64,000 nucleotides of DNA from Ailanthus altissimus (lineage: Eukaryota; Streptophyta; Magnoliopsida; Sapindales; Simaroubaceae): assembly GCA_946807835.1 (NCBI GenBank), contig OX327703.1, forward strand, positions 751,501-815,500. Reading direction: 5' to 3'. Numbering within the stretch: position 1 is the stretch's first letter; each line of letters begins with the position of its first letter. The position numbers were made by a program, and so were the translations under genes. Below the pieces are notes generated by a model. The model was not told the DNA's origin. It did not search any database and saw nothing but the letters and a program-made list of their open reading frames with translations. Positions 18,157-32,082 of this stretch are shown in pieces.

Positions 18157-19573
18157 GAGTTCGTGTTTGTTTTTTCTTTTTTCTTTCTTGGATGCGATTC
18201 AATTCTTCAAATGATTTTGCTGATGGGATGCAGAATAATGAATTAATAATGATGATGAGTGCTGATTCACAATGATTTTATTTTATTTTTTATAATTATA
18301 TTAATAAGAGTAGGATTGTACGGCGAGTGGTTGACAGTTAAAACGGAAGGAAAGCGGTGCTTGTTAACTTTTCACCGTTTTGGGTTAGTTGTTGCTCGTG
18401 GGTTGTGTATAGGCATCAATTCGAGCTTTTTTTTATTTATAAAGTTATTGCTTTATGATTTCTTTTTTATAAATATTATATTTTAAATTTTAATTAATTA
18501 TTACAAAATTATTGATTAGAAAATCAAAATTGCCCCCAAATATTATTAGAGTTTGAATCTCTAATTTAGATTAAAGAACATATAATATTACGAGTCGAAT
18601 ATTTATTATTAACCCTATGTATTTTTGACCTAAGTTAAGGAGTACACAATATTATAAATTAAAGAGTACATAATATCACAATTTGGGTATTTGCTATTGA
18701 CCTAACTTAGGTCAGGGGTACACAATGTTACGAGTCAAGAGTTATTGATTTAAAATATTAACCAATTAAGTAATACTACTTACTTACCTATCTATCAACT
18801 CATTCACTCCTCAAATCCATTTATCCATTTATTTGCTCAATTTTTATTTAATATATGATGTGATAATAGTCTTTATTGAAGAAACTAAAACTGCGCTAAC
18901 ACGGTCATGATTTGAATCCCTAACCTAAGTAAGTCAAAGAGTACACAAACTTTGATGCTGGAGCAAAAATTGGATGCAACATTTTTAAAATATATATAAT
19001 AGTTATGGTCTTATTAAAAATTTACAATTCAACAAAAAAAGGGAAAAAAAATTATCAGTCGGTGTTGTGGTTTTGACGATAAAAATACTAATTATAAATA
19101 ATTTAAACAAAAATAATATTTACTAAATAATTTGACTATTATACTTTAAAATAAAATAGAAACACCTCTAAAATAAACGGACTTTAAATTTATGTAAAAT
19201 TAATTTATAATTTTAATTCTGGTTTGCTATTTTTTTTTTGAAATTATTATGACCTTTGAAATTGAATGATTTGTTTTTCTCCTTTTAACTTATACTAAAG
19301 AGAAGCAAAACTTGGAGGATTGTTTTAGTCAATACACAAATGATTATTTTTATAAATATAATATATATTTTTTAACAATTGAGGAAACTACAAGAACTAA
19401 GCATTTTTTTTTCCGATAAATGGAAATATTTGTGGACTTAATTCTAATACTACTCTTAATTTTAATGTGGGAATGAAGTTTTGGAATTGCATAAGTGCTC
19501 AAATTTAAACGAGATTCAGAGAGATTTTACTAATTAGATTTACACAGCATTAGCAAAGAGGGTTTGAAAACTT
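18157..19573. other. Upstream region of URH1 and AT-rich spacer
   Basis: The first few hundred bases hold the leftward URH1 5' UTR and promoter. The rest is AT-rich. A motif like GAGTACACAATATTA recurs at about 18640, 18660, 18715 and 18935, suggesting an old unclassified repeat. No gene is visible. Confidence 0.4.
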
Positions 19574-20212
19574 TATTGGTGTTTGAGAATATATTTTAAA
19601 TAAACAGTTGTAAAATCAAGTATTAGAGTAGAGAAAACGTGTTGAGAAGAGAAAAGAGAATAAAAGAGAAGTGCCTAAGTCGTAAGAGGTTTGGGCGCTA
19701 ACACTGAAAGTAGACGCTGCGACGCCAGACCAAGAGTGTCGTGGTGCTCCAGTCTCCAATTAGTGCCCAATATAGTTTAGTGTCGCAGCGCTTAGACTTG
19801 GTGTTGTAACTTTCTAAAGAGTTATCTACTACTTCTAATAGGTGTGGTCTTTTAAAGAGGTGTAATGTCTCTACAGAGAGATACTTGAGCTCTATAAATA
19901 CTGTAGGTAAACTTGATTTATTACAATTAATTTCTCTTCTCAATCATTTTGATTACTATTCGCTCTTGTCAACCACTATTATAAGTACGCACTTGTTGTC
20001 TAAGGAAGTTATATTTGGTGTGCACCTTTATAACCTATAATAAGTCATTAAATTATATAACTATCATACATTTCAACTCAAGTGCACCTTGATTAATATC
20101 AATTATAAGGGTAAAAATAATTTAAAGACAGTGCTAAGCACGCATTGACTTTATTTTGTTCTTGTTGTATCCTTGTATTTACATTTCTTATATAGCACAT
20201 ATTTTTCTAACA
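19574..20212 (+). repeat. 5' LTR of the copia element
   Basis: 639 bp, starting TATTGGTGTTTGAGA (TG has become TA) and ending CTAACA. It matches the 3' LTR along its length, including TCTATAAATACTG, TCTCTAAAGAG-like and GTGCACCTTTATAACCT segments. It contains a CG-rich GACGCTGCGACGCC stretch. Confidence 0.88.
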
Positions 20213-20508
20213 ATCTTAAACTATTTATGTACATACATGGATACTACAAGTGATTCATCACTGTTTGTTATAGCTAAATCATTATCCGAGGTAACAAAAA
20301 TCCCACCTTTCGATGGAAAGCATTTTCAAAGATGGCAAGATCAGGTTTTATGATACTATTGATGTCATGGGTTTGGCTGAGTATCTAATAACTCATTCTT
20401 CTGAAGCTACTGTAGAAAACTATAAGGAGGAATTCCTTAAGTGGAGTAGAGCTAATAAGGTATGTCATAACATAATTTTACATACTTTATCAAATGAGTT
20501 GTATGATA

Positions 20509-23500
20509 TATTAGTGATTTTTAAACCTATGGTGCATGCATGTGGGTTTGTGTCTATCATTCAAATATAGCACACGTATCACATACATACATGCACAGCG
20601 GATGAGCGAAATACAAATTTTATAATGATAAACACAAATAAACTTTACATGTTACTCATAAATGTAAAATAGTTCAAGATTGAGAAATAATACCTTGTCA
20701 AGCCTTTGGTAAATTGTCGAATCGAAATACCGGCCTTGAAGCAACCCATTCACAATTCTAATTCTTCAACACGGCGGGCTTGAGGAAGATAGAATAGTAG
20801 CTTATCCAACAAATGATTCAACTCTTGAATCATTGTTTCTACTTTATAGTATGGGTGACCAAAAATGAAAGATGTGTTTTTGCTCTTAACACTTGAGAGA
20901 ATTTTCTAACACTTAGCCTTTCAAATTTCTCTCTACAATTTTCACTAATCTCTTGGCCTAATTTTTACTTAATCAATTTAGCAACATATTGCTCTTTCAT
21001 TTGTTTATTATTTTCTTTCATTTTCTCACCTAATGGCATCCATTATGTTTATTATTAGTGTTTTATTTATTATTACTTACAATAAACCAAATGAAAACAA
21101 AACAAAATAGAAAATTATTTAAATGAACTTAGCCTTAATCTATGCCAAATGAGAAAATACTTTCTCACCATTAAGAAACATCTTAAGGCCTACCATTAAC
21201 AAATGCCACCCATTTATACTTATCATATCATTTAATTAATATTAAACAAATGATTTAATTATATTAAATCATGGTAGAAACACATATCAATTTAAATAAA
21301 AAATTAATTGTTTGATTTTAATTTAAATAATAATATCACATATTATTATTATTATTTTATTCAATAAACATTTTGATAAAAAAAAATAATGATATTATTT
21401 GTCTAACAAATAAGGTCATTTTGATAATTTCTAAATCAAATAATAATTGGTCCACATGTGTCATGTGTCAATATCTCATTGGTTAATAACTAATTGTTAA
21501 CTAATGATGTACTTAACTATTAAAGTCTTGACACGTGTACGATCGGAGGAAAATCGAAGTAAATATCTGGTCTACTGGAATTTTCTAAATCGAACAATTC
21601 AATCTAGTATGTTGTTGGATATCGAGTGTATAATATATGAGTGTATACGTAATTTTAAAAATTAACTATACGCAGCGGAAGTATGTTACATATACACCCA
21701 TTTTAACAAATTGAACATATATATAATATATATATGTAAGTATAACAATTATACAATTATAAACATGATGAACAATTGTATTAAAATATGATGTAAAATA
21801 CTCACCTAATGAAGGTAGTTTTACAAAATCTTCAAGTCTTTCACCAATTTATGTGAAGAGCTTACCTTGAAGTGTATTGTTGAACAATTCTAGTCCATAA
21901 CAGTTTGGTGGGATTATGGAGCTAGAATGGTAGCTTTAGAATTTTCCAGCAACTTGTATTCAAACTCTTTGAATACATATTCTTATTTCATAAATATGAA
22001 TATAGATTAGCCCTTCATGAAAAGAGAAGAAGATGAAGTTTTCTTTTGTTCTTGTTAGTAACACTTTACTAACATAACAACCATTATTTTTCTTTGTTAT
22101 TGATGAATTATCCAAGTGTGTAAGATGAGTGAAACTCAAAAAAATTTCACACATAAGTCTTTCAACTTTGAAAGGAAAAACAAGACAAAGTTATTTTTCT
22201 CCCTCTCTCCCTTGGCCGAGACCTTCACATTACAAAAATGAATTCCATTCATTCAATTCTTGTTTTCTCAAATGATGGCCAAGCAAAATCAAGTGCTCTC
22301 CCCACCATCATTATAGTTGGTCTCCCACTCAATTTTATTATTAATAAGTTTAGGTCCCTCCACTTCCTTAATGCATAAAAGAATAACAATAAATGAAGAA
22401 GTGTTCCCTTCATTAGCCAAAACATGGCCGACACTTCAATGAATCAAAATGAATAATGATTCATTTAATATCCCACATTAATATATATAATGCAAAAAGC
22501 CTCCACCATTCATAATGGCATTTATTAAATTCATTTAAACAAAATTAATGTAATAAATTATATAATAATGTTTAGTACATTAAAAATATATAATAAATAA
22601 ATCAAAAACTATTTTTGATTATTTAATTAATATAATAAAATAAATCAAAAACTATTTTTGTATTATTATATTAATATATCATGAAATAAAATGAAGGGCT
22701 TAGATCTTATCATTTGTCACCATCCTATTGGTTAAAAACTTTTGTTAATAATATTATCAAATAAATCAAAAATTATTTTTGTATTATTTAATAAACATAT
22801 CATGAAATAAAATGAAGGGCTTAGATCTTACCATTTGTCACCATCCTATTAATTAATAAGGGTTGTTAATTAATTAAGTGATATACTTAACAATTAAGTC
22901 TTGACAAATGCGCATCTTGAGGGATTCCGAAACAATTATTCTCTTTTGCTAAAATTTATTGGATCAAATTAATTCAATCCAATCCGCTACCCTAGTGCGC
23001 AACAAGTACACTTCATATTATGAGACTCTCTAGGTCCACACATAATTTGTCATATGGAGCTCCTTCATACGTCTGTGAACGATGCCCCACATACATGTTA
23101 TGGATATTACAAATTAGCGTGTTAGACCATGCAAGTTGAGGTTATTGCATATTAGTATAATTCTTCCATCATTTATATCCTTGAAGAGCAGAGATATAGA
23201 TCATCACTGTCAAATCTCTATTTGCTCAACTATGAACTTATCTCCAGATTTATATTTTATTAAACAATATTCATAAACACTTTTGTAATATTGTTTATTC
23301 CTTCGGAATATATTTTTCGAGATTTATGCTTGCAGCCACAAGACTTTCTGAAATACAAACTTGGAGCATCAGGATATACAACCCACTCATATAAGCTGAT
23401 GGATCTTATATCTACGCACACCGGACTCCATGAGCATCGGACCATACCCAGCAACACCCAGTGGTCAGACTATGAAAGGTTTCTGATATGTGTAGAACTA

Positions 23501-25347
23501 AAGCATGGTGGATCACTCACAAGTCCACTATGGTGCTCAGGTCAAAGGACCACAAATACTACTCAACTCGGAAGACCTTCCATTGACGGCTTTATGAGAT
23601 GTCTATTGGATGTCTTCGTGAGTATGTTCAATATCCAGTCCTTACTGAATACTTGCATCTCTATACGAGCTTCCTACTAAGCTCATAATTTGCTAAGACT
23701 AACCATCTGGACCATCCAGATATAGACATATACTAATCTATATTAATGGGTTCCACCGATAGAGCCGCATCGATGAAATTAGATCATGAACATTGTGTTT
23801 GAGAACATACTTGTATAATGACATTTTCTAGCACTATCTACAATTCCTTGCAGCTATGTCATTACTAATATATTCTCACGTCATTGTTCCATTTCAGACA
23901 AGACTCTAACTCCTTAGATTTCGCTAACTCTTATAAATTTACTAACTCTTAGTGCTTATAACTATTAGCGTTGCTAACTCTTAGTACTGGTCTAAACTTC
24001 TTTAGACCAGATCTGAACTCCTTCAGATCATACAATGTCTGAAACGTTACAAGCATCTTACCATTTAATAATAAATAATATTAACGATTTTATTAGAAAT
24101 GATAATTGTATAAATACTATCATTATATATTTATACACAATGGGATGGCACGTAAACATAAATCCCAACATACGCTGCCCCAGTGCACAACGAGTACACT
24201 TCATATTGCAGGACTCCCTAGGTTCACTCCTAATTTTTCAAATAGAGCTATTCTGTGAGTCCGAGATCGATGCCCCACGCACACGTCACAGATATTACAA
24301 ATCAGTGCAATAAACCATACAAGTTGAGGTCATAGCGCATACGTATAATCCTTCTGCCAATCATATCTTGAAAGAACATAGATATATATCACTACCGTCA
24401 AATCCCTATGTGTTCATCCGTGAACTTATCTCTAGACACGTATCTTAATAAACTATATATGCAAACACTTTTACAATATTGTTTAACTATGTATAAACCT
24501 CTTTTCCTGGGTTTATTACTTATGGTCATAAGACTTTCTAAGATACAGTCTTTAAGCATTCGGATATATTAACTCATCCATGTGAGCTGACAGACTTCAT
24601 ATATGTACATAGGGGACTCCATAAGCATCAAACTATACCCAACGACATCCAACGGTCACACCATGAAAGGTCTGTGATATGTGTAGAGCCAAAGTATGAT
24701 GGATTACTTACAAGCCCACTCTAGTACTCAAATCAAAGGACTACGTATACTACTCAACTCGAGAGGACCTTCTATTGACGGCTTCATGGGATGTCTATTA
24801 GGGTCCTCGTTGAGACTGTTCAGTATCCAGTCTTTACTGAACACCTGTATGCTATATGAACTTCCAGTAAGTCCATGGTTGGCTAAGAACAACCATCTAT
24901 ACCATTTAGGTATAGTATACACTAGTCTCTATAAAAGGATTTCACCTATAGACCTGCATCAGTGAATTAAGACCATGAACATATAATTTGAGAATAGACT
25001 TGTATAATAACATTTCTTAGCACCTATTACAACTATGTTTATTACTAATGTATTCTCATGTCTTTGTACCATCATAGATAAGATTCTAACTTTTAGACTT
25101 CATTGATTAATATAACATACTAACTCTTTAGCATTTATAATTTTTAGTGATGCTAACTCTTGGCATTGATCTAAACGTTTTTAGACCAAATCTGAACTCT
25201 TTCAAATCATATAATGTCTATAGCGTTACAAGTATTGAACTATTTAATAATAGTAATTAGCAATTTAACAAATAATGAACTGTATAAATATTACAAAATA
25301 AAATATTCATACAACATTGAAATAACACGTGAGCACAAATTCCAACA
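20509..25347 (-). mobile_element. Solo LTR, family S (outer copy), split by another copy
   Basis: Inserted in copia gag. Target duplications are tgata (20504-20508) and tgaca (25348-25352). The plus-strand left end is TATTAG (for TGTTGG) and the right end CCAACA. Without the nested copy it is about 2.28 kb. It lacks coding sequence and internal-domain landmarks, so it is a solo LTR. Orientation is uncertain; I read it as minus because the reverse complement begins TGTTGGAATTTGTGCT. Confidence 0.8.
21613..24170 (-). mobile_element. Solo LTR, family S (inner copy), nested in the outer copy
   Basis: 2558 bp, TGTTGGATATCG to AATCCCAACA, flanked by tatgt (21608-21612) and tacgc (24171-24175). The two differ only by C-to-T changes, as expected from methyl-C decay. 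The outer LTR sequence resumes exactly at 24171 with GCTGCCCCAGTGCACAAC, matching the inner copy's own GCTACCCTAGTGCGCAAC at about 22986. Confidence 0.8.
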
Positions 25348-26296
25348 TGACATATATTCCACATACAAAGAAGGGCATGAAATTTGCGCACAATTTAAGA
25401 AGAAATATATAATAGAAAATGTTGGTGCCCAAAACTATGTCGTTGCTAATTTTCTAGATTTTAAAATGTATAAGAAAAAAGAAGTGACAACATAAATTCA
25501 TGATTTTCACCTTATTCTAAATGATTTAAAAAATAAAACCATAGTTATCTCAAAACTTTTTATTGGTGGTTGATTAATAGAGAAATTGCCTGAATCATGG
25601 ATAGATTATAAGAAAAATGACAAATATAAAATGAAAAATTTGACGATGGAAGATTTAATTGTGCATATAAGAATATAAGAAAAGAATCGCCAATAGGAGA
25701 ACTTAGAAAAGGTCAAAGAATTAGTTTCTAAGGCTAACTTAGTTATGGGTGATAATCATAATAGGAAACATCAAAATTTTATAAGCAACACTCACTTTAA
25801 GAAAAATAAAGCCTCATTCAAAAAGAAAAAAAGTGTTATGCTTGCAAAAAAGGGTAGTCATTTTGCATGTCAATATAGGCATAGAAACAAGAAAGGAAAT
25901 AACAAAACTACTAAGGTCAAGTGAACATATCAAAAAATGTTATGCTTGAGGAAGATAATGTTATTGTTGCAGTGGTTGTTTCACAAGTGAACATGGTAGC
26001 AAGTGACAACAAAGAGCGGATGATTGACTTTAGAGCCACTAGACATATATGTGAAGACAAGAGTGTTTTTCAAGAGTATGTCAATGTGAGAGATAGAGGA
26101 GAAAAAGTGTATCTTGGTGATTTCCTTTCTACATTAATGGTAGGGAAGAAAAAGTTCTCCTTAAATTAACTTCTGAAAAGTCTCTTGCATTAAGTAATGT
26201 ACTCTATGTTTCTAATATTAGATATAATCTTATTTCTATATTTATGCTCTGAAAAGAAATTGCAAAAGTTTCATTTAAAGGAGACAAAGTTATAAT

Positions 26297-28849
26297 TGTC
26301 GGGGATCTAATATACGTGGATATATGCATGTACAGTTGTGTCTATTGCCTAAAATACGTATCATATACATATTAAACGCGACGGAAGCATTTAAACATGC
26401 AATAAACACAATAAATAAATATATATTAATCATATTAATATATTAGTAATATTGAGAACTCACCTGAACGTGTAAAGTTATACACGTATATCCTCAGAGT
26501 CGGCATAGAGACCAACTCGTTAGCAGTTCTAATCTCCAACTCGTTCAGGTCGAAATATGACTTTCAAATTAAGTTCTGAATTAGTGGATGCTGCTAAAGG
26601 GAGTGGCGATGCCATACACAAAAAGGAAGAGACTCATAGAATGGCAGAGGCAAATGGAGCTTTTGCACATTTTCGTTAATCCATAACAGGGTCTATATAG
26701 ACACATAGATCCGTGGATCCATACATCTCGATCGGAAAAGAATCAATAGAAAAAGAAAGAGTCGGAATTGATCGATATATTTCTCGAAACAAACGAAAAG
26801 GAAACGAAAGAAGAAACATAAATCATAGATCAACTAGGCCCTCTCGGGGACTTGCTTTCATACCGGTGGAGTATTTACAGGGGACACTACAGAACATGTA
26901 CAAGCCCCTTCTAATGGAAAAATCATGGGCTTGGCGAGTTAGAACAACAGCCGTATAGCCAGCACTGGATTTAACTCTTAAACCTATAAAATGACCCACT
27001 ATGTGTATTTTTTCTTTTCTCTAAAAAGATAAGAAATGAAGATTAAAGCAATTCACAATTGCTTCTATTGGCACCATAAAAAAAAATTAAACAATTTTAT
27101 TCTTCGTATTTTTTCTTCTTCTTCTTGGCACAAAATGGAAATTGAAACATTCAATTTCCTTCTCTCCATTTCTCTCTCGTTGCCGACACACTAAGGAGAT
27201 TGAAACAATTTCAATTTCCTTCTCATTCACTCGACACATAATTCACACACTTCATTCTCACACACTTATCTCATAATATATATTAAAATAATAATATAAT
27301 ATATTATATAATATTAATAATAATATAATGGATGCCAATTATTTGGCACCCAAATAAAATAATATTAAATAATATAATAATATATTATTATGAGATATTA
27401 TTGATTATTTAACAATTAATTAATTAATGTGTAAAATGATCATTTTGCCCCTCATGAATAGTTACCAAGTTTACCCTTTAGTGGGTTTTACCAAATTTCA
27501 CACTTGGGTAAACTCAACCAATGGTCCACAATACCTCATGTGTCATTATATAATTAGTAAATAATAATAATTAATTAATTATTATATTTAACACTTAAAT
27601 ACAGACACACACGCATTCTCGTGATAGTGTTAGATATTGCTAGATTAAACAATTTAATTTGGCACGCTGTCCTAGTGCACAACGAGTACACTCTATATCG
27701 CGAAACTCCCTAGGTCCACGCCCGATTCGTCAAATGAACATATTCTATGAGTCTGTGATCAATGCCCCATACACACGTTACGGATATTACAAATCAGTGC
27801 GTTTAATCATCTAAGTTGAGGTTACAACGCATACGTATAATCCTTCTGTTATGATATCTTAGATGTGCTGGGGATATAGATTATCACCGTCAAATCCCTT
27901 TGTGCTCATCCATGTCTTATCTCCAGACTTGTATCTCACTGAACAATATGTACAAACTCCTTTGTCATATTGTTCTACACTGACAGAAACTATTTCCTAG
28001 GATTAATGCCTATGACCATAAGACTTTCTGAGATACAATCTCAAAGCATCTGGATATCAAACTCCCTATGCGAGTTGACGGATCGTATATCTGTACACAC
28101 CAGACTCCATAAGCATTAGGCTATACTTAGTGACCCAGCGGTCACACCATGAAAGGTCTGTGATATGCATGGAACCAAAGTATGGTGGATCACTTACAAG
28201 CCCCCTGTGGCATTCAGGTCAAAGGACCACGTATACTACTCAACTCGAGAGGACCCTTTGTTGATGGCTTACATTAAGGTGTCTATCGAAGGCCCTCGTG
28301 AGTTTGTCCCATATTTAATCCTAACTAAATACCCATATATCAATACGAGCTCCAAGCTCACGGTCAGCTAAGAACGACTATCTATACCCAATAGGTACGG
28401 CATATGCCGATCTATATATAAGTATCCACCGACAGACTCGCATCGGCAGAAATAGATTAAGGACAATTATTTGAGAACATACTTACACAACTGACATTTT
28501 CTAGAACCCGATTACAACTCTTGCAACTATACAGTTACTAGTATACTTATAGGTCTATATTCCATTACAGATAAGGTTCCAACTCTTGAATATTTGCTGA
28601 GTATTATAACCAACTAACACTTAGTTGTGCTAACATTTAACATTTATATATCTCAGCATGACTAACTATAAGCCCTTATCTAAACTCCTTTAGATCTGAT
28701 ATGAACTCATTCAGATCATACAATGTCTGTAATTTTACATTGCATAATACCATATAAATGAGTATTAGCGATTTAATGAGAATGTACACTTGTATAAATA
28801 CATAAGTATATGTACATTCAAGAATGACACGTAAGCACCGACCTTAATA
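26297..28849 (-). mobile_element. Solo LTR, family S (third copy)
   Basis: 2553 bp inside the copia protease/pre-integrase junction, TGTCGGGGATCT to ACCTTAATA. Target duplications are ataat (26292-26296) and gtaat (28850-28854). It shares the CAGTGCACAACGAGTACAC-type core (27670-27700 region) and the CACGTRAGCAC right end with the copies at 21613 and 20509. The copia frame continues across the site when it is removed. Confidence 0.82.
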
Positions 28850-31800
28850 GTAATGACTAAGAGTGGAATATTCATTGGGAATGGTATTTTTCTAATGAAT
28901 TATTCAAACTAAATGTACTTGATATTCCTATGAATAAATATGTTTCTTCAGTTTAAATTGTTGAGTCTTTTAATTTATGGCATGATAGATTAGGTCACTT
29001 GAATTAACTTTATTTAAGAAAGATAAAAAGAATTGGTTTATTATCTAACATAAGCTTAGATGAGATTCATTAATGTGATGTATGTGTAAAAGGACAGTCC
29101 AGTAAAAAAAGTTGTAAACCTAAAACTCTTAGAGAAAACGAATTACTTGATTTGATTCATAATGACCTTGGTGATTTTAAGGATATCATAACTAAATGAA
29201 GGAAAAGATTTTAAATAATCTTTATAGATGATTTCTTAAAGTATACTAAGGTATATTTGTTAAGAAATAAAGACGAGTCATATGAAAAGTTTTTAATTTA
29301 TAAACAAGAAGTTGAGAATCAACTTGGTAGAAAAGTAAAACGATTAAGAACTGATTGAAGAGGAGAGTATGTGTCTAACTTATTTAGTTCCTATTGTGAA
29401 GACAATGAAATTATACATGAAGTTACATATCTATACTCACCTGAATCTAATAGAATGACTGAAAGGAAAATAAGATTTTGAAAGAAATGATGAATTGTAT
29501 GTTAATTCATTCTGGGACATCTATGAACTTGTAAGGGAAAGTAGTTTTAATTGCTTGCCATATACAAAATAAAATTTCTTATAAGAAAACATGAATTACA
29601 ATCTAAAAGTTATGGAAAGTATATATTCATATTCTTTTATACCTCAAAGTATGAGGGCGTATTACAAAGGTTCTTATTACGATCATAAAAGAAAAAGAAT
29701 GAGACCTAAGACAATTGATTTTATGTTTAAGTTATGCCCAGAATAGTGTTGCATATAAGTTCTTGGTATTAGAGAATACCATGAGATTGTTTGATATAAA
29801 CAACATAATAGAAACGAAAAATGTAAAATTCTTTGAGTTTATCTTTCGTAAGAAAGTCAATATAGATAAAAATATGACTTATATAAAGGTTAACGTAGAC
29901 CCTTCGAAAGGTTTTAATAATGAACTTAGAAAAAGCTAGAGAATGAGGAAAGCCATTAGTTTTGATAATAATTTATATGTTTTTCTTATGGAATAGAACT
30001 CTAAGACTTATAATGAGGCTATAACTACTTATTATACTCATTTATGGAGAAAGGCAATTAATGATGTAAATCAAATCAATCATGAGTAATCATGTGTAGC
30101 AATTGGTTGATTTACCTCTAGGTTCCAAACCTAGTGGTTGTAAATAGATCTTCAAAAAAAGGATGAGGGATGATGGTACTATTGAGAAATATAAGGAAAG
30201 ACTTAGATTATTTTGATACTTATGCTCTTATTACTAAAACTACATCAATTGGGATTTTAATTGCATTGGCTGCAATATATGATTTATTCATAGATCAAAT
30301 AGATGTAAATACTGCATTTTTAAATAGATCAAATCTTTGTATGGTTTGAAACAAGCACCAAAACAGTGGCATAAGAAGTTTGTGCTCTAGTATCAAATGG
30401 TTTTATGATAAATAATTTCAATAAATGTGTATATTATAAAACCTTTAATGCTAATAGATATGTCATCATATATCTTTATGTGGATGACATGCTCATATTC
30501 AGTCACAGTATAAAAGTAATAGTTGAGACTAAGAGACTTTTATCAACTTTATTTGATATGAAAGATATGAGAGAAGCTGATATAATACTTGGGGTAAAGA
30601 TTATGATAATATTTAATGGTTTCACTTTATCATAAGAGCATTATGTAGAGAAGTTTCATGAGAGATTTGGATACACAATATGTAAACCAGTGAGAATACC
30701 TTATAATGCTAGTGTTAAACTTTGAAAGAATATTGAACATAGTGACAATCAAAATCGTTGTGCCCAAATCATTAGTAGTCTCATATATTTAATGTACTAC
30801 TAAGGCTGATATAGCATATCCTATAAGGAGATTGAGTAGGTATACTCAAAATCTAGGAAAAGAGCATTGGAGTGCCTTGGATAAGGTTGCAAACTATTTT
30901 ATAGGCATTAAAACTTATATATTTTCATATAGTAGATGACAATCATGATTGAAGGTTATTGTGATGCTAATTGGATATCTGAATCTAATAAGATCAAGTC
31001 TACTAGTGGATATGTATTCACATTTTTAGAGGAGCCATATATTGGAAATCTACTAAATAGACTTGTGTAGCATGATCTACCATGGAATCAGAATTGATAG
31101 CCTTAAAAAAACCTTGTTCTGAGGCTGAGTGGTTAAGGACACTCATAAGTGATCTTCATATTAGTATTCACTCTCCTATAACAATTTTTATAAATTGTGA
31201 CTGCCTAATAGCAATTGCTAGAGTAAAAGTAAGATCTATAATAAAAAAAGTAGACATATTTATCTACGACATGACATCATAAAGCACCTTCTAGAATCTA
31301 AGGTGATAAGCCTAGATTATATGAGGTTAGATATGAACTTGGTCATTCCTTTAACTAAGCCACTAAATAAGAGATTAGTGGAAGGTGCTTTGAGGAGGAT
31401 GAGACTTCAGCTTTGAGTATAAGGCAAAAGTGATGGTAACCCTACCTATGTAATTGACGATCTCATTGAATTAAATTTATAAAGGTAAGAACAAGTCATT
31501 TGTTGTCTTGTTGTACTATCGGTTGTGATTTGTGAGTACTTCTTTATGACAAGGTAGTGCATCTGCAGTAAAAAAAAGGTAAAATAGTCTCTTAATAAAC
31601 TCTATAGCCCTTTATAGTGTGGTGTGTTAAATTTGTAGGACACACTTGATAAAGTGTCATGTATATGAGTGTTGAATTAAGTTAGTTCCTATAAGAGTTA
31701 GACAGGTATCTAGAACACTCATGAAATCAGGAAGGCATATGACTATTAAAAGTTTAAATGAAGGTTGATAGAAACTTGGTCTCACCTAGTTCTTGTAAAA

Positions 31801-32082
31801 TATGGTTACTTAATTAGTGAATTAGTTCGTAGCTTAGAAGAGCACAAATTCATATAAGGTAAATTCTACTTTGATATATTGTTAATTTGATTAACATTTA
31901 GTTTATTTGAAATATATAGGAGGTTGTTGGTGTTTGAGAGTGTATTTCAAATAAACAATTATAAAATCAAGCATTAGAGTAGAGAGAAAGAGTTGAGAAA
32001 AGACAAGAGGATGAAGGGGAAGCACCCAAGCTGTAGGAGGCTTAAACACTGGCCTTTGGGCACCGTAACGCCCAGTCAGTGC

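Larger units (their letters stand above)
20237..31281 (+). pseudogene. copia gag-pol polyprotein remnant
   Basis: Pieces of one polyprotein in several frames with stops and frameshifts. Gag: 20237-20508, continuing at 25353 after the nested insertion (FLDFKM segment). The zinc knuckle near 25830-25890 has lost cysteines. The protease near 26020 reads DFRAT where the active site should be D-S/T-G-A. GAG-pre-integrase and integrase run about 28860-29540 (GHLN, CDVCVKGQ, IDDF, RTD, PESN) with internal stops. Reverse transcriptase is about 30200-30640 (GLKQAPKQWH, then YVDDML at about 30480). RNase H is about 31080-31280 (ESELIAL, EAEWLR). It cannot be functional as it stands. Confidence 0.88.

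Noticed and set aside
23291..23680. 129-aa plus-strand frame
   Set aside because: Lies wholly within the inner solo LTR; the equivalent part of the other two copies is not open.
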